Counted from the stretch's first letter, positions 11,339-22,560 are shown. The stretch: 64,000 nt of DNA from Aquatica leii (GCA_035610365.1 CM069432.1:7316001-7380000), one strand, 5' to 3'. Notes: a model not told the origin generated them from the sequence alone. Made by a program: numbers and translations.

Positions 11339-13565
11339 TTATTTTATTATTTCATTTGCATGCACAAATTTTGACCATTCTTTCTTATTTTTTGCTAACG
11401 TTTTTGCTTCTGTCCATGTTTTACCTTTTTCTTGCAGTGCTTTACTTATTTCATCGTTCCACGTCTTTCTTGGTCTTCGTTTTGCTTTACTTCTCTGTAT
11501 TCCAGCTTCCCATATTTGTGTAACTTGTCGATTGTTTTTCATTCTACACATGTGTCCAAACCATTTCAATTTCTGTTTTTCTGCAAATTTAATAATATGT
11601 TCAGCTCCTAGTTCGTTTCGTACTACGTCATTCTTTATTCTATCTCTTCTAGTTATTCCTTTTACTTTTCTCAAATATTTCATGTCGATTGCTCGAATTT
11701 TGCTTTTCATTGCTTTTGTTAGAATCCAACTCTCACTTCCGTACGTTAGTATTGGTCTAAAAATTGTTTTATATATTGTCATTTTTGTTGGTATGGTTAC
11801 TTCTTTTTTTCCTATAAATGCCTTACTTAAGCTGTGGTATATTTTTGCTGCTTTTCCAATCCTTTGATTTATTTCGTTTTCCATATTTCCTTCTCTATCT
11901 ATTATTACTCCTAAATATTTGAGTACATCAACTTGCTCTATTTTTGTTTGGTTTATTTCTAATTGGACATCTTTGTTTTCTTTACTGATCACCATTATTT
12001 TTTTTCTGTATTTATTTTCATATTTCTCTTGGATAGTTCTTCTTTCCATATTTGTAAATACTTCTGTAGGTCTTCTTTTTTCCTTGCGCATAACATTACA
12101 TCGTCGGCAAAACCACATTCTGATACGTTTACCGGTATTAATTTGTTGAATCGTATGTGTAGCTTTTTGGTTTTCTGTGATGTGGCTTTGATTATATCGT
12201 CCATTATTATTATGAATAAGGTCGGACTCAACACTCCACCTTGCCTTAAACCATCATTAATTTCAAAGATTTCCGAACGTGCATTATTTTTTCTCACGTA
12301 ACTCTTATTGTTTTCATACAAACTTTTGATCCCTTTTATTCATTTTGGATTTACATTTCTTTTTCTTAGACTACTCCATACTTCTTTTTGCGTTACCTTG
12401 TCAAAAGCTTTTTCAACGTCTAGGAAAGCCATATATACTTCTGAATTTTTTATTCTGTTTTTCTCTATCATTTGTTTTATACTGAAGATATGGTCCTGTA
12501 CGCTTCTCTCTTTTCTGAATCCACTTTGTGCTTCTGCTAAGTTTTCTTCTATTTGATATCTCAATCTTTTGTCGAATACACGTTCATACACTGTTGATAC
12601 CACACTTAGTAATGTTATGCCTCTCTAGTTTCCACACTCTCTGCTGTCGCCCTTTTTGAATATTGGTAATATGATTCCTATCTTCCAATCGTCGGGTATT
12701 TGTCCTGTGTTCCATGCTTCATTTAAAATTTTTGTTAGTGTTTCTATCGCTTTTTTCCCTAAAATTTTCAGCATATCTGCATTTATTTTATCAGGACCTG
12801 CCGATTTTCCTTTTTTTCATACTTTTAATTGCTTGTGTTACTTCTTCTGTTTTATATTATTTTCGTCTTCGTCTTGTGAGTAGTTTGGTTCTTGATAGTT
12901 TCTAAGATTGTTTTGTTTGTCGGTGTTATGGAGTTCCCAGAATTATTCTTTCCATCTTTTCATGATTTCTTTTTCTTCCGTTACTACTTTGTTGTCTTTT
13001 GTTTTTAATTGTTTTAATGTATAACTATTTTCTTTTCTTAGATTTTTTAGAACTTTGTAAAATAGCTTTTGGTTTCTTTAGCTGTCTGTTTCTAATTTTT
13101 TTTCGAAATCTTCCCATGCTTCTTGTTTAGCTTGTAGTACCATTTCCTTTACTTTAATTCGTTGTTGCTTGTACACTGTGTAATATTCTTTGGTTTTATT
13201 GGTTAGGTATAAGTTCTATTTTTTTTTTGTTTTTGACTTGGTTGTTGGTTTCTTGATTCCACTATCTAGTTTCTTTCTTGTTTTTGTTTATTGTTATAGT
13301 TCCACAATTTTTTTTCGCTGTTGTTAAAATCGTTTGTTTGAATTGATACCATCTTTGTTCTAGATTTAAGTCTTTCCACTTTTCTATGTCTGTTTCCATC
13401 TTTTTTCCTGTTTCTTCTCAAAACTTCTTAGCTGTTTCTGATTCTTGTAGTTTATATGTCTTAATTAATTCATTATCCTTTGTTTTTTTGCCTCATTGTT
13501 TTAAGGTTTTCTTTTTTCTGTGTGCGTAGTCTTACTTTTGCTACTATCAGATGGTCGCTATAAAT
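11339..13565 (-). mobile_element. LINE (non-LTR retrotransposon) fragment, minus copy
   Basis: This is a 5'-truncated LINE running from the end of the endonuclease domain (IYSDHLIVAKVRLR, near 13535-13565) to the ORF2 C-terminus at 11339. RT motifs are in broken frames: QSGFRKERSVQDHIF, AFLDVEKAFD and DGLRQGGVLSPTLF, then FADDVMLCA near 12100. The C-terminal region is best preserved (YLGVIIDREGNMENEI, LTYGSESWIL, KLKWFGHMCRM, RRPRKTWNDEI). Sequence upstream of the RT is shifted and stopped. The clade is uncertain (RTE-, Jockey- or R1-like). The copy abuts an oppositely oriented copy at 13566. Confidence 0.88.
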
Positions 13566-14585
13566 AATAACAGACCATTTAGGAAAGAAATTGTAGATGT
13601 AAAAGTGAGACAAGGACCAGAAATTTATAGCGGCCATTACCTGATAGTAGCAAAAGTAAGACTACGCACACAGAAAACAAAAAACTTTAAAACAATGAGG
13701 CAAAAAGAAACAAAGGATAATGAAATAAATAAGGCATATAAACTACAAGAATCAGAAACAGCTAAGAAGTTTAGAGAAGAAACAGAAAAAAAGATGGAAA
13801 AAGACATGGAAAAGTGGAAAGACCTAAATCTAGAACAAAGATGGTATCAATTCCAACAAACGATTTTAACAACAGCAAAAAAAAATTGTGGAACTATAAC
13901 AATAAACAAAAACAAGAAACAAACTAGATGGTGGAATCAAGAAATTAAAGACAAAGTCAAAAACAAGAAAAAAAATGGAACTTATACCTGACCAATAAAA
14001 CCAAAGAAAATTACACAGTGTACAAGCAACAGCGAATTAAAGTGAAGGAAATTGTACTACAAGCTAAACAAGAAGCATGGGAAGATTTCGGAAAAAAATT
14101 AGAAACAGACAGCCAAAGAAACCAAAAGCTATTTTACAAATTTCTAAAAAATCTTAGAAAAGAAAATAGTTATACATTAAAACAATTAAAAACAAAAGAC
14201 AACAAAGTAATAACGGAAGAAAAAGAAATCATGAAAAGATGGAAAGATGGAAAGAATACTTCTGGGAACTCCATAACACCGACATACAAAACAATCTTAG
14301 AAACTATCAAGAACCAAACTACTCACAAGACGAAGACGAAAATAATATAAAAACAGAAGAAGTAACACAAGCAATTAAAAGTATGAAAAAAGGACAATCG
14401 GCAGGTCATGACAAAATAAATGCAGATATGCTGAAAATTTTAGGGAAAAAGGCGATAGAAACACTAACAAAAATTTTAAATGAAGCGTGGAACACAGGAC
14501 AAATACCCGACGATTGGAAGATAGGAATCATATTACCAATATTCAAAAAGGGCGACAGCAGAGAGTGTGCAAACTACAAAGGCAT
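13566..14585 (+). pseudogene. LINE ORF2: endonuclease end to RT start
   Basis: Successive frames (13551-13991, 14018-14350, 14239-14631) code the end of the endonuclease (YSGHYLIVAKVRLRTQ). The linker between endonuclease and RT follows, with WWNQEIKDKVK typical of many LINEs. The RT entry has QAIKSMKKGQSAGHDKINAD, LTKILNEAWNTGQIPDDW and ILPIFKKGDSRECANYKG. At least two frameshifts separate the pieces. Reading is then cut by the insertion. Confidence 0.8.
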
Positions 14586-16345
14586 CCCAAAAAACCAAAT
14601 AGGTTCCATAATAATGCTTTTAGAAGCATAGAGGCAGTATTGATATTACTGAAAGCCTTCCTGTAGCAGTAGAATGGTTTATGTTTAGAGATAGGTTTTG
14701 ACACTCCAGTAGAATGCTGTACAGTTAGTGCTTATAGAGTCCTATTAGACGTTGTACAAAAGCAGACCAAAGGTAGAAGTTTTCACGTTCCATTAGAATG
14801 TTTTAAAATAGTGCCAATGTAGTACTTTCCTATGTTGTAGAATAGCATGACAAAGTTAACGACTAAAAGGTAATTGATTTGCATGCTTTTACAGGGTTTT
14901 AATAGCATACCATAAGAAACACAAAAAGCATGAAATGATCAGTTTTAAGTCATTTTTTATTAAGAAATTTGTACAGTATCTTTGTCTAAACTATAATAAT
15001 TTTTAATCAATGGTTTGCGAATTTGTAGTTTGCTGCATCATCCTAATTATTTCATTTTTTAATCTCGCTTTGCCATGACGTAGCCATTGGAACACCTTCT
15101 CATTAATAACATCTATAGGAACTCCTTTGAATCAACTTTGGGTTAACTCTATAACAAAATTATGCGATTAATTATTTTTTATTATCTATTATCAGTCGCA
15201 TGCATTTTCACTAGATTCATAGCAAAAATATGTTTCTTTTTATGAATAAAACAAATTTTTTATTGCAATGCTTTTCAAGTTTAATTCCGCAGGTTGGCCA
15301 CCCCTGTTCTAAAAGAATAACTGGATGCCAAGTAAAAAATAAACAATAACAATAAAGCGCTAAAACTTGGATAAGCTACACAAACATAGATATGTTGTCA
15401 ATTGTTTCTTTTTGTACTTACTTTTACTTAAATCGGCAGAACTTCTAATAGCTTTTTCTTCTTTAATTCAGCACAAAAAAAAAGAACACATTTACAAATA
15501 TAAACCAAGCCCGAAGTCGTCTTCCTTTCGTAAACGTAAAACTGCATATACCCGTAACCGTATAAGTCTTTGGTATAAGTACTTACTTAGAAGCGTTTCT
15601 GGTGAATCAAACTCGGTAGTCGGTACATATCTCGTCACAATTCTCAGAAATCAAAGTATCTTATTTACATTTACAATATCAAACGCGAATGCATACGTTT
15701 TTTATTGCATACGTATCTTTATCAACAAAATTTAGATGTGAGCGTTTAATCTCTACAGGAAGTTATTTTTGTTTAGGTATTACAATTTAGCAACTTGTAC
15801 AAACGATTTTTTCTGATATTAAAAATTATATTTCTTTATCTCGAATAAAGAACGATTAAACCGATTTTAGAGGTACTAAAACACTAAAAGAATGTTATCA
15901 TGTTAATCGTAATACTTGAATTTTAATACATTGTCAAGGCTGCTATAAACACTTTATTTATTATATCAATATAGAAGGTCTATAGGAGTGATTTTAAAGG
16001 AATCTTTTAGGGTACTTTATTCTCCTTCTATATGCATTGTTATAGAATCAATATAGGAACGCCATTAGAATGCTACATTTCTAATACTTCAGTGATTCCA
16101 ATAAACTGCCAATTCTAAGGCTGCTATAAGCACTTCTTTTTTAAATTAAATATAGTATTCCTATAGAAGTGTTTTTAAAAGAATCTTTTAGAGTACTTTA
16201 TTCTTCTTATATAGGCATTCTTATAGAATACGTTTTAAATTAGGTGTGTTATTAGAAGTCCATACACAAACTACTATTGGAATGCTTTAGAAATGAATAT
16301 TTGGGAATGCTTATCGAACCTACATGGAACTTGTGGTTTTGTGGG
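14586..16345. mobile_element. Non-autonomous insertion with inverted ends and internal repeats
   Basis: This 1,760-bp block interrupts the LINE. Its left end (CCCAAAAAACCAAATAGG) and the reverse complement of its right end (CCCACAAAACCACAAGTTCC) are similar inverted termini. AT occurs at both junctions, and removing the block plus one AT restores the LINE sequence. Internally, TTAGAATG-type and TATAGAA/TTCTATA motifs recur (about 14663, 14710, 14788, 16053). A unit of about 100 bp with TCTTTTAGRGTACTTTATTC repeats near 15970-16060 and 16150-16230. No transposase is seen. A GGTTGGCCACCCCTG near 15293-15307 resembles a hAT terminus. Confidence 0.7.
14995..15130 (-). other. Unrecognised 40-codon open stretch in the insertion
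   Basis: The minus strand reads a compact frame ending in a stop, with VINEKVFQWLRHGKARLKNE and IIRMMQQTTNSQTID. Its composition is protein-like (QWLRHGKARLKNE), unlike the surrounding AT-rich sequence. It could be a relic of a transposase or other element protein. I do not recognise the family. Confidence 0.3.
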
Positions 16346-17545
16346 ATCACATTACTAAGTGTGGTATCAAAGGTGTATGAACGTGTATTAGACAAAAGAT
16401 TGAAGCATCAAATTGAAGAAAACTTAGCAGAAGCACAAAGTGGTTTCAGAAAAGGGAGAAGCGTACAGGACCATATCTTCAGTATAAAACAAATGATAGA
16501 GAAAAACAGAATAAAAAATTCAGAAGTATATATGGCTTTTCTAGACGTTGAAAAAGCTTTTGACAAGGTAACGCAAAAAGAAGTATGGAATTGTCTAAGA
16601 AAAAGAAATTTAAATCCAAAATTAATAAAAGGGATCAAAAGTTTGTATGAAAACAATAAAAGTTACGCGAGAAAAGATAATGCGCGTTCGGAAATCTTTG
16701 AAATTAATGATGGATTAAGGCAAAGTGGAGTGTTGAGCCCGACCTTATTCATAATAATAATGGACGATATAAACGTATCAGAATGTGCTTTTGCCGACGA
16801 TGTAATGTTATGCGCAGGGAAAAAGGAAGACCTACAGAAAAATTTACAAATATGGAAAGAAGAACTAACCAAGAGAAATATGAAAATAAATACAGAAAAA
16901 ACAAAAATAATGGTGATAAGCAAAGAAAACAAAAATGTCCAATTAGAAATAAACCAAACAAAAATAGAGCAAGTTGATGAACTCAAATATTTAGTAGTGA
17001 TAATAGATAGAGAAGGAAATATGGAAAACGAAATAAATGAAAAGATTGGAAAAGCAGCAAAAATATACCACAGCTTAAGCAAGGCATTTATAAGAAAAAA
17101 AGAAGTTACCATACCAACAAAAATGACAATATATAAAACAATTTTTAGACCATTACTAACGTACGGAAGTGAGAGTTGGATTCTAACAAAAGCAATGAAA
17201 AGCAAAATTCAAGCAATGGACATGAAATATTTGAGAAAAGTAAAAGGAATAACTAGAAGAGATAGAATAAAGAATGACGTAGTACGAGACGAACTAGGAG
17301 CTGAACATATTATTAAATTTGTAGAAAAACAGAAATTGAAATGGTTTGAACACATGTGTAGAATAAAAAACAATCGACAAGTTAAACAAATATAAGAAGC
17401 TGGAATACAAAGAAGTAAAGCAAAAGGAAGACCAAGAAAGACGTGGAACGATGAAATAAGTAAAGTACTGCAAGAAAAAGGTAAAACATGGACAGAAGCA
17501 AAAACGTTGGCAAAAAATAAGAAAGAATGGTCAAAATTTGTGCAT
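16346..17545 (+). pseudogene. LINE ORF2: reverse transcriptase core to C-terminus
   Basis: One long frame (usable from about 16346 to 17395) codes RT motifs in order: QSGFRKGRSVQDHIFSIKQM, AFLDVEKAFDKV, GLRQSGVLSPTLFIIIMDDI, FADDVMLCAGK, YLVVIIDREGNMENEI, LLTYGSESWILTKAM and KWFEHMCRI. The catalytic Asp pair (FADD) is present. Compared with the minus copy, a stretch before NVSECAFADD is shortened, removing about 20 residues between palm motifs. A stop at 17393-17395 precedes the final IQRSKAKGRPRKTWNDEI region. Expected function is target-primed reverse transcription; this copy is defective. Confidence 0.85.
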
Positions 17546-17794
17546 GCATGCAGCTTTATAAAATCAAGCCTAATTTCTCATACAGAACGCTAAAAAAATT
17601 CCAAATAAAATTTGAACATACATACCTACGCTGTAATTTAAGTATTAACTATTTCGAGGGAATATACAATTAACAGTAATGAAGTGAAATATGTAATTTC
17701 GTAGTTTGCATTTTTATATGTTTTAGATTAGATTACCTACTACATTTGAATAGAAATAATATCTTAGATTTTATTATAACAAACAAATGCGATG

Positions 17795-18183
17795 ACTTAG
17801 GTGGTTAACGGATTTTTTCCACTTCTGGATGTTGTAAGAACCATTCTTGAACTACCGCTGCCGTATGTATAAAAGAATTGTCCTAAACAAACCGAATTGG
17901 TCCTTCGGGATAAACTGTTCAACATAACGTTTTCCAAAATTGTCAAGTAAGTTTAAGTAGTTAAGCGTCCATCGACACGTGTTAATTCCTCTGGACCAGC
18001 ATCACTCATCAATCCCCAGTACGCAGCACTATTTTTCCCACTTCTTATGTTTGATTGTATATGTTTTGATTCATGCCTAGAATTACGTGGCCTCAAAAAA
18101 CTTTTTTACTTGAAAAGTGCAAAAGATTTTATCATCTGAAAAAACAATACCTTTCCAATCAAGATTTAATTGTTCTTGTTGTA
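17795..18183 (-). pseudogene. Tc1-like transposase, C-terminal part of a split relic
   Basis: The minus strand reads, across frameshifts and stops, the order typical of Tc1/mariner transposases. First comes DWKGIVFSDDKIF (first catalytic Asp region), then SGKNSAAYWGLMSDAGPEEL. FVxDNSFIHTAAVVQEWF (second Asp region) follows, and finally a WPPKSS-like stretch just before the end. The sequence is broken near 17960, 17885 and 17805. Its N-terminal continuation is not adjacent but at 22439-22560, on the other side of the CR1-like LINE. Confidence 0.75.
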
Positions 18184-18915
18184 ATGGCGGGCAATGATGA
18201 AGACGGCGATGATTGTCCCTCTGGAAATTTAAGAAATGCTCGTAAATGTGAATTTTGTAACTCTAGTATTCGATCTGTTATTAAATGTAATGGGTGTAAT
18301 AATGTGTCCATACATTCTAAGTGCTTTGAATTAATTTCTAAGTTAATAAATGTAAACAAAAATAAGTGGTTTTGTAAAACGTGTGAGTTATCAAGTTCTG
18401 AAAAACCGGTAGATGAGATTAATTATGAAAGCAATAAGGAAGCCCAGCAAGAATTACTAAAACGTGAGTTAGATTTAGTTTATAAGTTAAATATTGAATT
18501 AACAAACGTAAACAAATTATTAAATCTAAGGTTAACTGAAGTAGATAAAAATTATCAACAAATTACTGATTTTCCAAATTCTAAAATAAATTTAAGCGAA
18601 CGTAAACAGATGGCAGTTAAGAGTTCGTATAGTGAAATATTGCATAAAGGTAATAATCAAATTACCCCATCAATTATTTTAAAACCAAAAACTGATGGAG
18701 TTACTATAAGTGAATTTAAAAAGAATGTTGATCCAATGTGTATAGGGCCTGGAATAAACAAATTACGAAAAACAGACAAAGGATTGTTTGTAGTAAATTG
18801 TATTAATCAAAATTCAATAGAAACTGTAAAAGAAAATTTAGAAAAATCAATTGGGAAATCTTTTGATATAATCATTCCAAACAAAAAATTCTTGCATAAA
18901 AATATACAACGTTGA
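18184..18915 (+). pseudogene. CR1-like ORF1, PHD finger and central region
   Basis: The chosen start is MAGNDEDGDD at 18184, because upstream codons belong to the interrupted Tc1-like relic. Residues about 20-65 form a PHD-type Cys4-His-Cys3 zinc finger: CEFCNSS, KCNGCNN, HSKCFEL and WFCKTCE. A coiled-coil-prone stretch follows (ELLKRELDLVYKLNIELTNV). After it comes a region with ITPSIILKPK and KTDKGLFVVNC, resembling the ORF1p nucleic-acid-binding region. The frame breaks at 18913-18915 and continues in another frame (VEVDDDLTNEELQKLILTQN). ORF1p would bind element RNA. Confidence 0.8.
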
Positions 18916-19400
18916 AGTAGATGACGACCTAACCAACGAAGAGCTGCAGAAATTAATTTTAACACAAAACAATTTTAATACTTTGTCAAATGTTTATTTA
19001 AAAATTCTACGTCGTATAAAATACCACAAATATGAAAACATAATTGCTGAGATAAATGCAGATCTCTTTAAAAAATAATGGATACTAAATACTTATTTAT
19101 AGGATGGAAACGATGGTTTGTATCGGAATATTATAACATTAAGCGGTGTTACAAATGCTCGGGATTTAATCATCTATCTAAGGATTGTAAAAAACGAAGA
19201 TATATGTCCGATTTGTGCACAAAACCACAAACTTAAAGATTGCCCGAAGACGTCGAAATCCTGTATAAATTGCACTAATTCGAATTTGAAATACCGTACG
19301 ACGTTGGATACGAATCACACAGCACTAGATAATAAATGTTCTACGTATATACGCGTTATTGAAATAATTAAGGATAAAACAGTGTACCGTGAACAATAGC
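18910..19400 (+). pseudogene. CR1-like ORF1, C-terminal zinc knuckles
   Basis: After the frameshift the product continues to about 19077. A frame then codes a canonical CCHC knuckle, CYKCSGFNHLSKDC (C-x2-C-x4-H-x4-C), near 19145-19190. A further shift leads to the 19118-19399 frame with CPICAQNHKLKDCP and CINCTNSN. Three zinc-binding motifs at the end of ORF1p fit a nucleic-acid chaperone. Stops at about 19078 and 19397-19399 and at least two frameshifts make it a pseudogene. Confidence 0.75.
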
Positions 19401-19426
19401 AATTAATCCAAAGTAAAACTAAAAAA

Positions 19427-20749
19427 ATGTGTTTAGTTCATCAAAATGCACAGTGTTTGAGGAACAAAATTGAAGAATTTGAGCTACTGCTAAGTGAAGA
19501 AAACGTCGATGTGTTGTGCGTAACTGAAACCTGGTTTAAATCTTTAGAGTTGCAATTTGTAAAATTTAATAATTATAAAATTGCTAGTTCTTATTGCAGA
19601 ACAAATAATGAGAAAGGTGGAACATTAATCTTGGTAAAAAACAATTACGTCGTTAATAATTTAATAAATATTGTAAATTTAAGTGTAGAAATGCAAGCGG
19701 AGTATTCTGCAGTAGAAATCATAAATAATAAGGAAATAATATGTGTTATTTGTATTTATCGATCTACCAGTGGCAGTACACATGAATTTTTGACAAGTTT
19801 TGAGCAATGTTTAAACATTCTAACGATGACTAATCAATACACTAAAATAATTATATGTGGAGGCTTTAATATTGATATTTTAGAAAAAACAAGTACTAAT
19901 ACTTATTTGCTAATTGATCTCATTAACTCTTTTTTGTTTGAATCTGTGTTTAATGAGCCAACACGAATTACGACTTACAGCGCATCAGGCATTGATTACA
20001 TTATAACCAATTTTAATCCAAAATTCTTAAAAACTGTTATCAACAATGGCCTTTCTGATCATTGTGCTCAAAAAATTATATTTCAAGTTAATTATAAGCA
20101 GTTAAATAAAAATGACATTAGCTATCGCTGTTATTCCAGAAAAAATGTTCAAACCTTTAATACGTATTTATTTAATGAAGACTGGTTAAGTGTATATCAT
20201 GAGGCTAATATTAATGATAAATATAACAACTTTGTGAACATACTGAACTATTATTTTAATTTGTCATTTAAATTAATAACCAAAACAAAGCAATTCTCCG
20301 GAAAATCTTGGTTGACTAAAGGTTTAAGAGTTTCTGGTAATAAACTGAAATTACTGCATAAGCTGAAATGTATAAATAAAATTGATATGGTTTACTATAA
20401 TAAATACAAATCTCTATATAAAAAATTATTAAAAACTGCAAAAAGAATTCATTTCAGTAAAAAAATTATAAATTCAAAAAACAAAACGAAAAGTATTTGG
20501 AATGTTATAAACAATAATATGAATGTTCAAGACAAAATTAACACTGCATTATTAGTTAATGGAGTAAAGACAGAAAATCCTGATGAAATAGCGAATGCTT
20601 TTAATAACTCGTTTTTGAATGCACCTAAAAGTTTAGTCGGTTCACAACCATCTTCCGCTCCTTCTTATTCTGATAATACAATTTGTAATAATAATATATA
20701 TACAATTTTTATGTCGCCTATTAAAAATCAGAATAATTTAATATTCTAA
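19427..20749 (+). pseudogene. CR1-like ORF2, AP-type endonuclease and linker
   Basis: The frame begins MCLVHQNAQCLRNKIEEFEL and has the APE-endonuclease motifs: DVLCVTETWF (catalytic Glu), CIYRSTSGS, a slightly altered CGGFNIDIL (usually GDFN), GIDYIITN and the terminal SDH in NGLSDHCAQKI. The region after residue 230 is the linker to RT. GGFN in place of GDFN would remove a catalytic residue. The frame ends with TAA at 20747-20749 overlapping an ATG (TAATG). The RT continues in another frame. Confidence 0.85.
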
Positions 20750-22255
20750 TGCAATTAAAAAACACGTTTTCATGTGGGCCCGATAATTTTCCTACTGTGA
20801 TTGTTAAGCAATGTTCTGAAAACATTTTAAATCCCTTATATCATATCATCAATGAATGCTTAATACAAGGAATATTTCCAGATAACTTAAAAATTGCTAA
20901 AGTCAAAGCTTTATTTAAAAAAGGTTTGACAGATCATGTAGATAATTATAGACCGATTGCTTTGTTATCAGTATTTTCAAAAATTATTGAAAAAGTTTTG
21001 GCAACAAGATTAATTACATTTTTAAATAAACACAAAATTTTACTTTCGCAACAAAATGGTTTTAGACAACATAAATCTACTATGACTGCATTCATAGATA
21101 TTGTAAACTACATATATAAAAATTTGGATCAGAACAATAAAGTAATGGCTGTCTATGTAGACTTATCTAAGGCTTTTGATTGTGTAAATCATGATTTGTT
21201 ATTATCTAAAATAGAGCGTTATGGTATTAGAGGAAGATGCAATTCGTTACTTAAATCGTACTTATGTTTTAGAAAACAATTTGTTTCTTTTAATGGAGCT
21301 AATTCTCAATTAGGCAGTTTAGATTTCGGTGTACCACAAGGTAGTGTATTGGGTCCGTTATTATTTTTACTATATATTAATGACATTGATTCTTGTTTGT
21401 CATGTAAATTTACTTGTTTTGCCGATGATATAACTCTACTGGCGGCAAATGATAATATTGATAATGTTTTATTGCAACTTAACAAAAATTTACAAGCGTT
21501 GAATTTGTATCTCACTACGAATAATTTAACTCTAAACCATACTAAAACATTTACTATGCAAGTTTTTACGAGACCAAATCAGTACAATTGCAGTACTCTG
21601 TTAAATATTAAAAATATAAATATAAAGCAGTTATCAGTGTTCAAATTACTTGGTATATATATAGACATATCTCTAACTTGGGATGAGCATATTAGCTATA
21701 TTTGCAAAAATTTCAAGCTACTGTTATGCCATTCATAGATTAAGGCAAATTATAAACTTAGAAGCATCGCTTACTTTTTATCACTCTCATGTGGAATCGA
21801 TAATCCGATACGGTATTATTATTTGGGGAAATGGTAAACATTGTCAACGTGTTCTTTTACTTCAAAAACGAGCATTGAGGTCTATGTTAGGCTTAAAACC
21901 AAATTCATCATGCAGAGAGCTTTTTAAAAAATTCAACATTTTAACAGTATATTCAGTTTATATTCTAGAAACCTTAAGTTTTGTTTATATAAATAGAAAT
22001 CAGTTTAGAACGCTAAACCAGCACCATTTATATGATACAAGGTATGGACAAACGTTAGAATATGAAATCCATCGCCTCACGTTATTTCAGAAAAATATAT
22101 TTTATATTGGAGCCAAGTTGTTTAATGTTCTTCCGTTTTGTTTAAAAAATTGTGTAAATGTAAAAACGTTTAAAAAAGAAATTAAAAAAATTTTAATAGA
22201 TAATGCTTTCTATTCAATTGATGAATATTTTAGTTTTATTTATAATTTAAAATAG
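20749..22255 (+). pseudogene. CR1-like ORF2, reverse transcriptase
   Basis: The first part (20749-21738) codes RT motifs: SCGPDNFPTVIVKQC, VKALFKKG, NYRPIALLSVFSKIIEKVL, QNGFRQHKSTMTAF, VYVDLSKAFDCVNH, GVPQGSVLGPLLFLLYIND and catalytic CFADDITLLA. A frameshift near 21715 moves to the 21683-22255 frame, which holds the C-terminal region (LRQIINLEASLTFYHSHV, IIRYGIIIWGN, QKRALRSMLGL). The catalytic Asp pair is intact, but the frameshifts and the broken endonuclease mean no single active protein. Confidence 0.88.
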
Positions 22256-22404
22256 TAATTTAGTTTTATATGGAAAAATATTTTAGTTTTATTTATAATT
22301 TAAAATAGTAATTTAGTTTTATATTATGATATTGTACTAGCTAGTTTTAAGTTGAAGTTTATGACTTGTCCTATACCATGTATTATTGGTCGATTGGATT
22401 ATAA

Positions 22405-22440
<36 letters not shown>
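22222..22440 (+). repeat. LINE 3' end: 54-bp tandem duplication and ATT tail
   Basis: A segment of about 54 bp ending TAGTAATTTAGTTTTATAT occurs twice in tandem around the stop codon. The unique 3' untranslated sequence then runs into an uninterrupted TTA/ATT microsatellite of about 11 units (22406-22440). That is the junction with the target. Short microsatellite tails in place of poly(A) are usual for CR1/L2-type LINEs. Confidence 0.75.
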
Positions 22441-22442
<2 letters not shown>

Positions 22443-22560
22443 AAACTGCAATCTCCGGTAGGCATTTGCTTCAGTAATTACAGGTTTTTTTACAGGTCCA
22501 TAGCAGCTTATTCCTTCGGTTTTCTAAGTATTCCTAATTGTTTGCAAAATGCATTCTAGC
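22439..22560 (-). pseudogene. Tc1-like transposase, N-terminal part of a split relic
   Basis: The minus strand reads GPVKKPVITEANAYRRLQF, the region normally just before the first catalytic Asp in Tc1-like transposases, ending exactly at the LINE junction. Upstream in another frame is CKQLGILRKPKE. Joined at DNA level with 18183 and below, it continues directly to NLDWKG, so the two pieces are one relic. Beyond 22560 the sequence is no longer recognisable. Confidence 0.7.

Larger units (their letters stand above)
13566..17545 (+). mobile_element. LINE fragment, plus copy, split by an insertion
   Basis: This is a second copy of the same LINE as 11339-13565, in opposite orientation and joined head-to-head. 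It begins about 20 codons further upstream in the endonuclease (RPFRKEIVDVKVRQGPEIYS) and runs to 14585. It is then interrupted by a foreign 1.76-kb block and resumes at 16346 with SKVYERVLDKRLKHQIEENL. The interruption falls between bases that are contiguous in the minus copy. The 3' end is lost near 17545, within the ORF2 C-terminal region. Confidence 0.88.
18184..22440 (+). mobile_element. CR1-like LINE inserted in the Tc1-like relic
   Basis: This non-LTR element has a PHD-finger ORF1, CCHC knuckles and an endonuclease-RT ORF2, a combination described for CR1-group elements. It ends in a TTA/ATT microsatellite at 22406-22440 and starts essentially at the ORF1 ATG. The sequence flanking it on the left (CTTGTTGTAA) and on the right (AAAAACTGCAATC) joins into a continuous Tc1-like coding frame, so the boundaries are known to within a few bases. 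No long target duplication is evident. Frameshifts in both ORFs show it is no longer active. Confidence 0.88.

Noticed and set aside
11532-12556. Plus-strand frames over the minus-strand LINE
   Set aside because: Antisense reading of the RT coding region; hydrophobic composition with no motif.
15367-15735. 122-codon frame inside the 14586-16345 insertion
   Set aside because: No recognisable motif, AT-driven composition, and no related sequence in this window.
17730-17806. LINE endonuclease-like peptide (NNILDFIITNKCDD)
   Set aside because: Very short, with no neighbouring motif in frame; too weak to call separately from the flanking relics.
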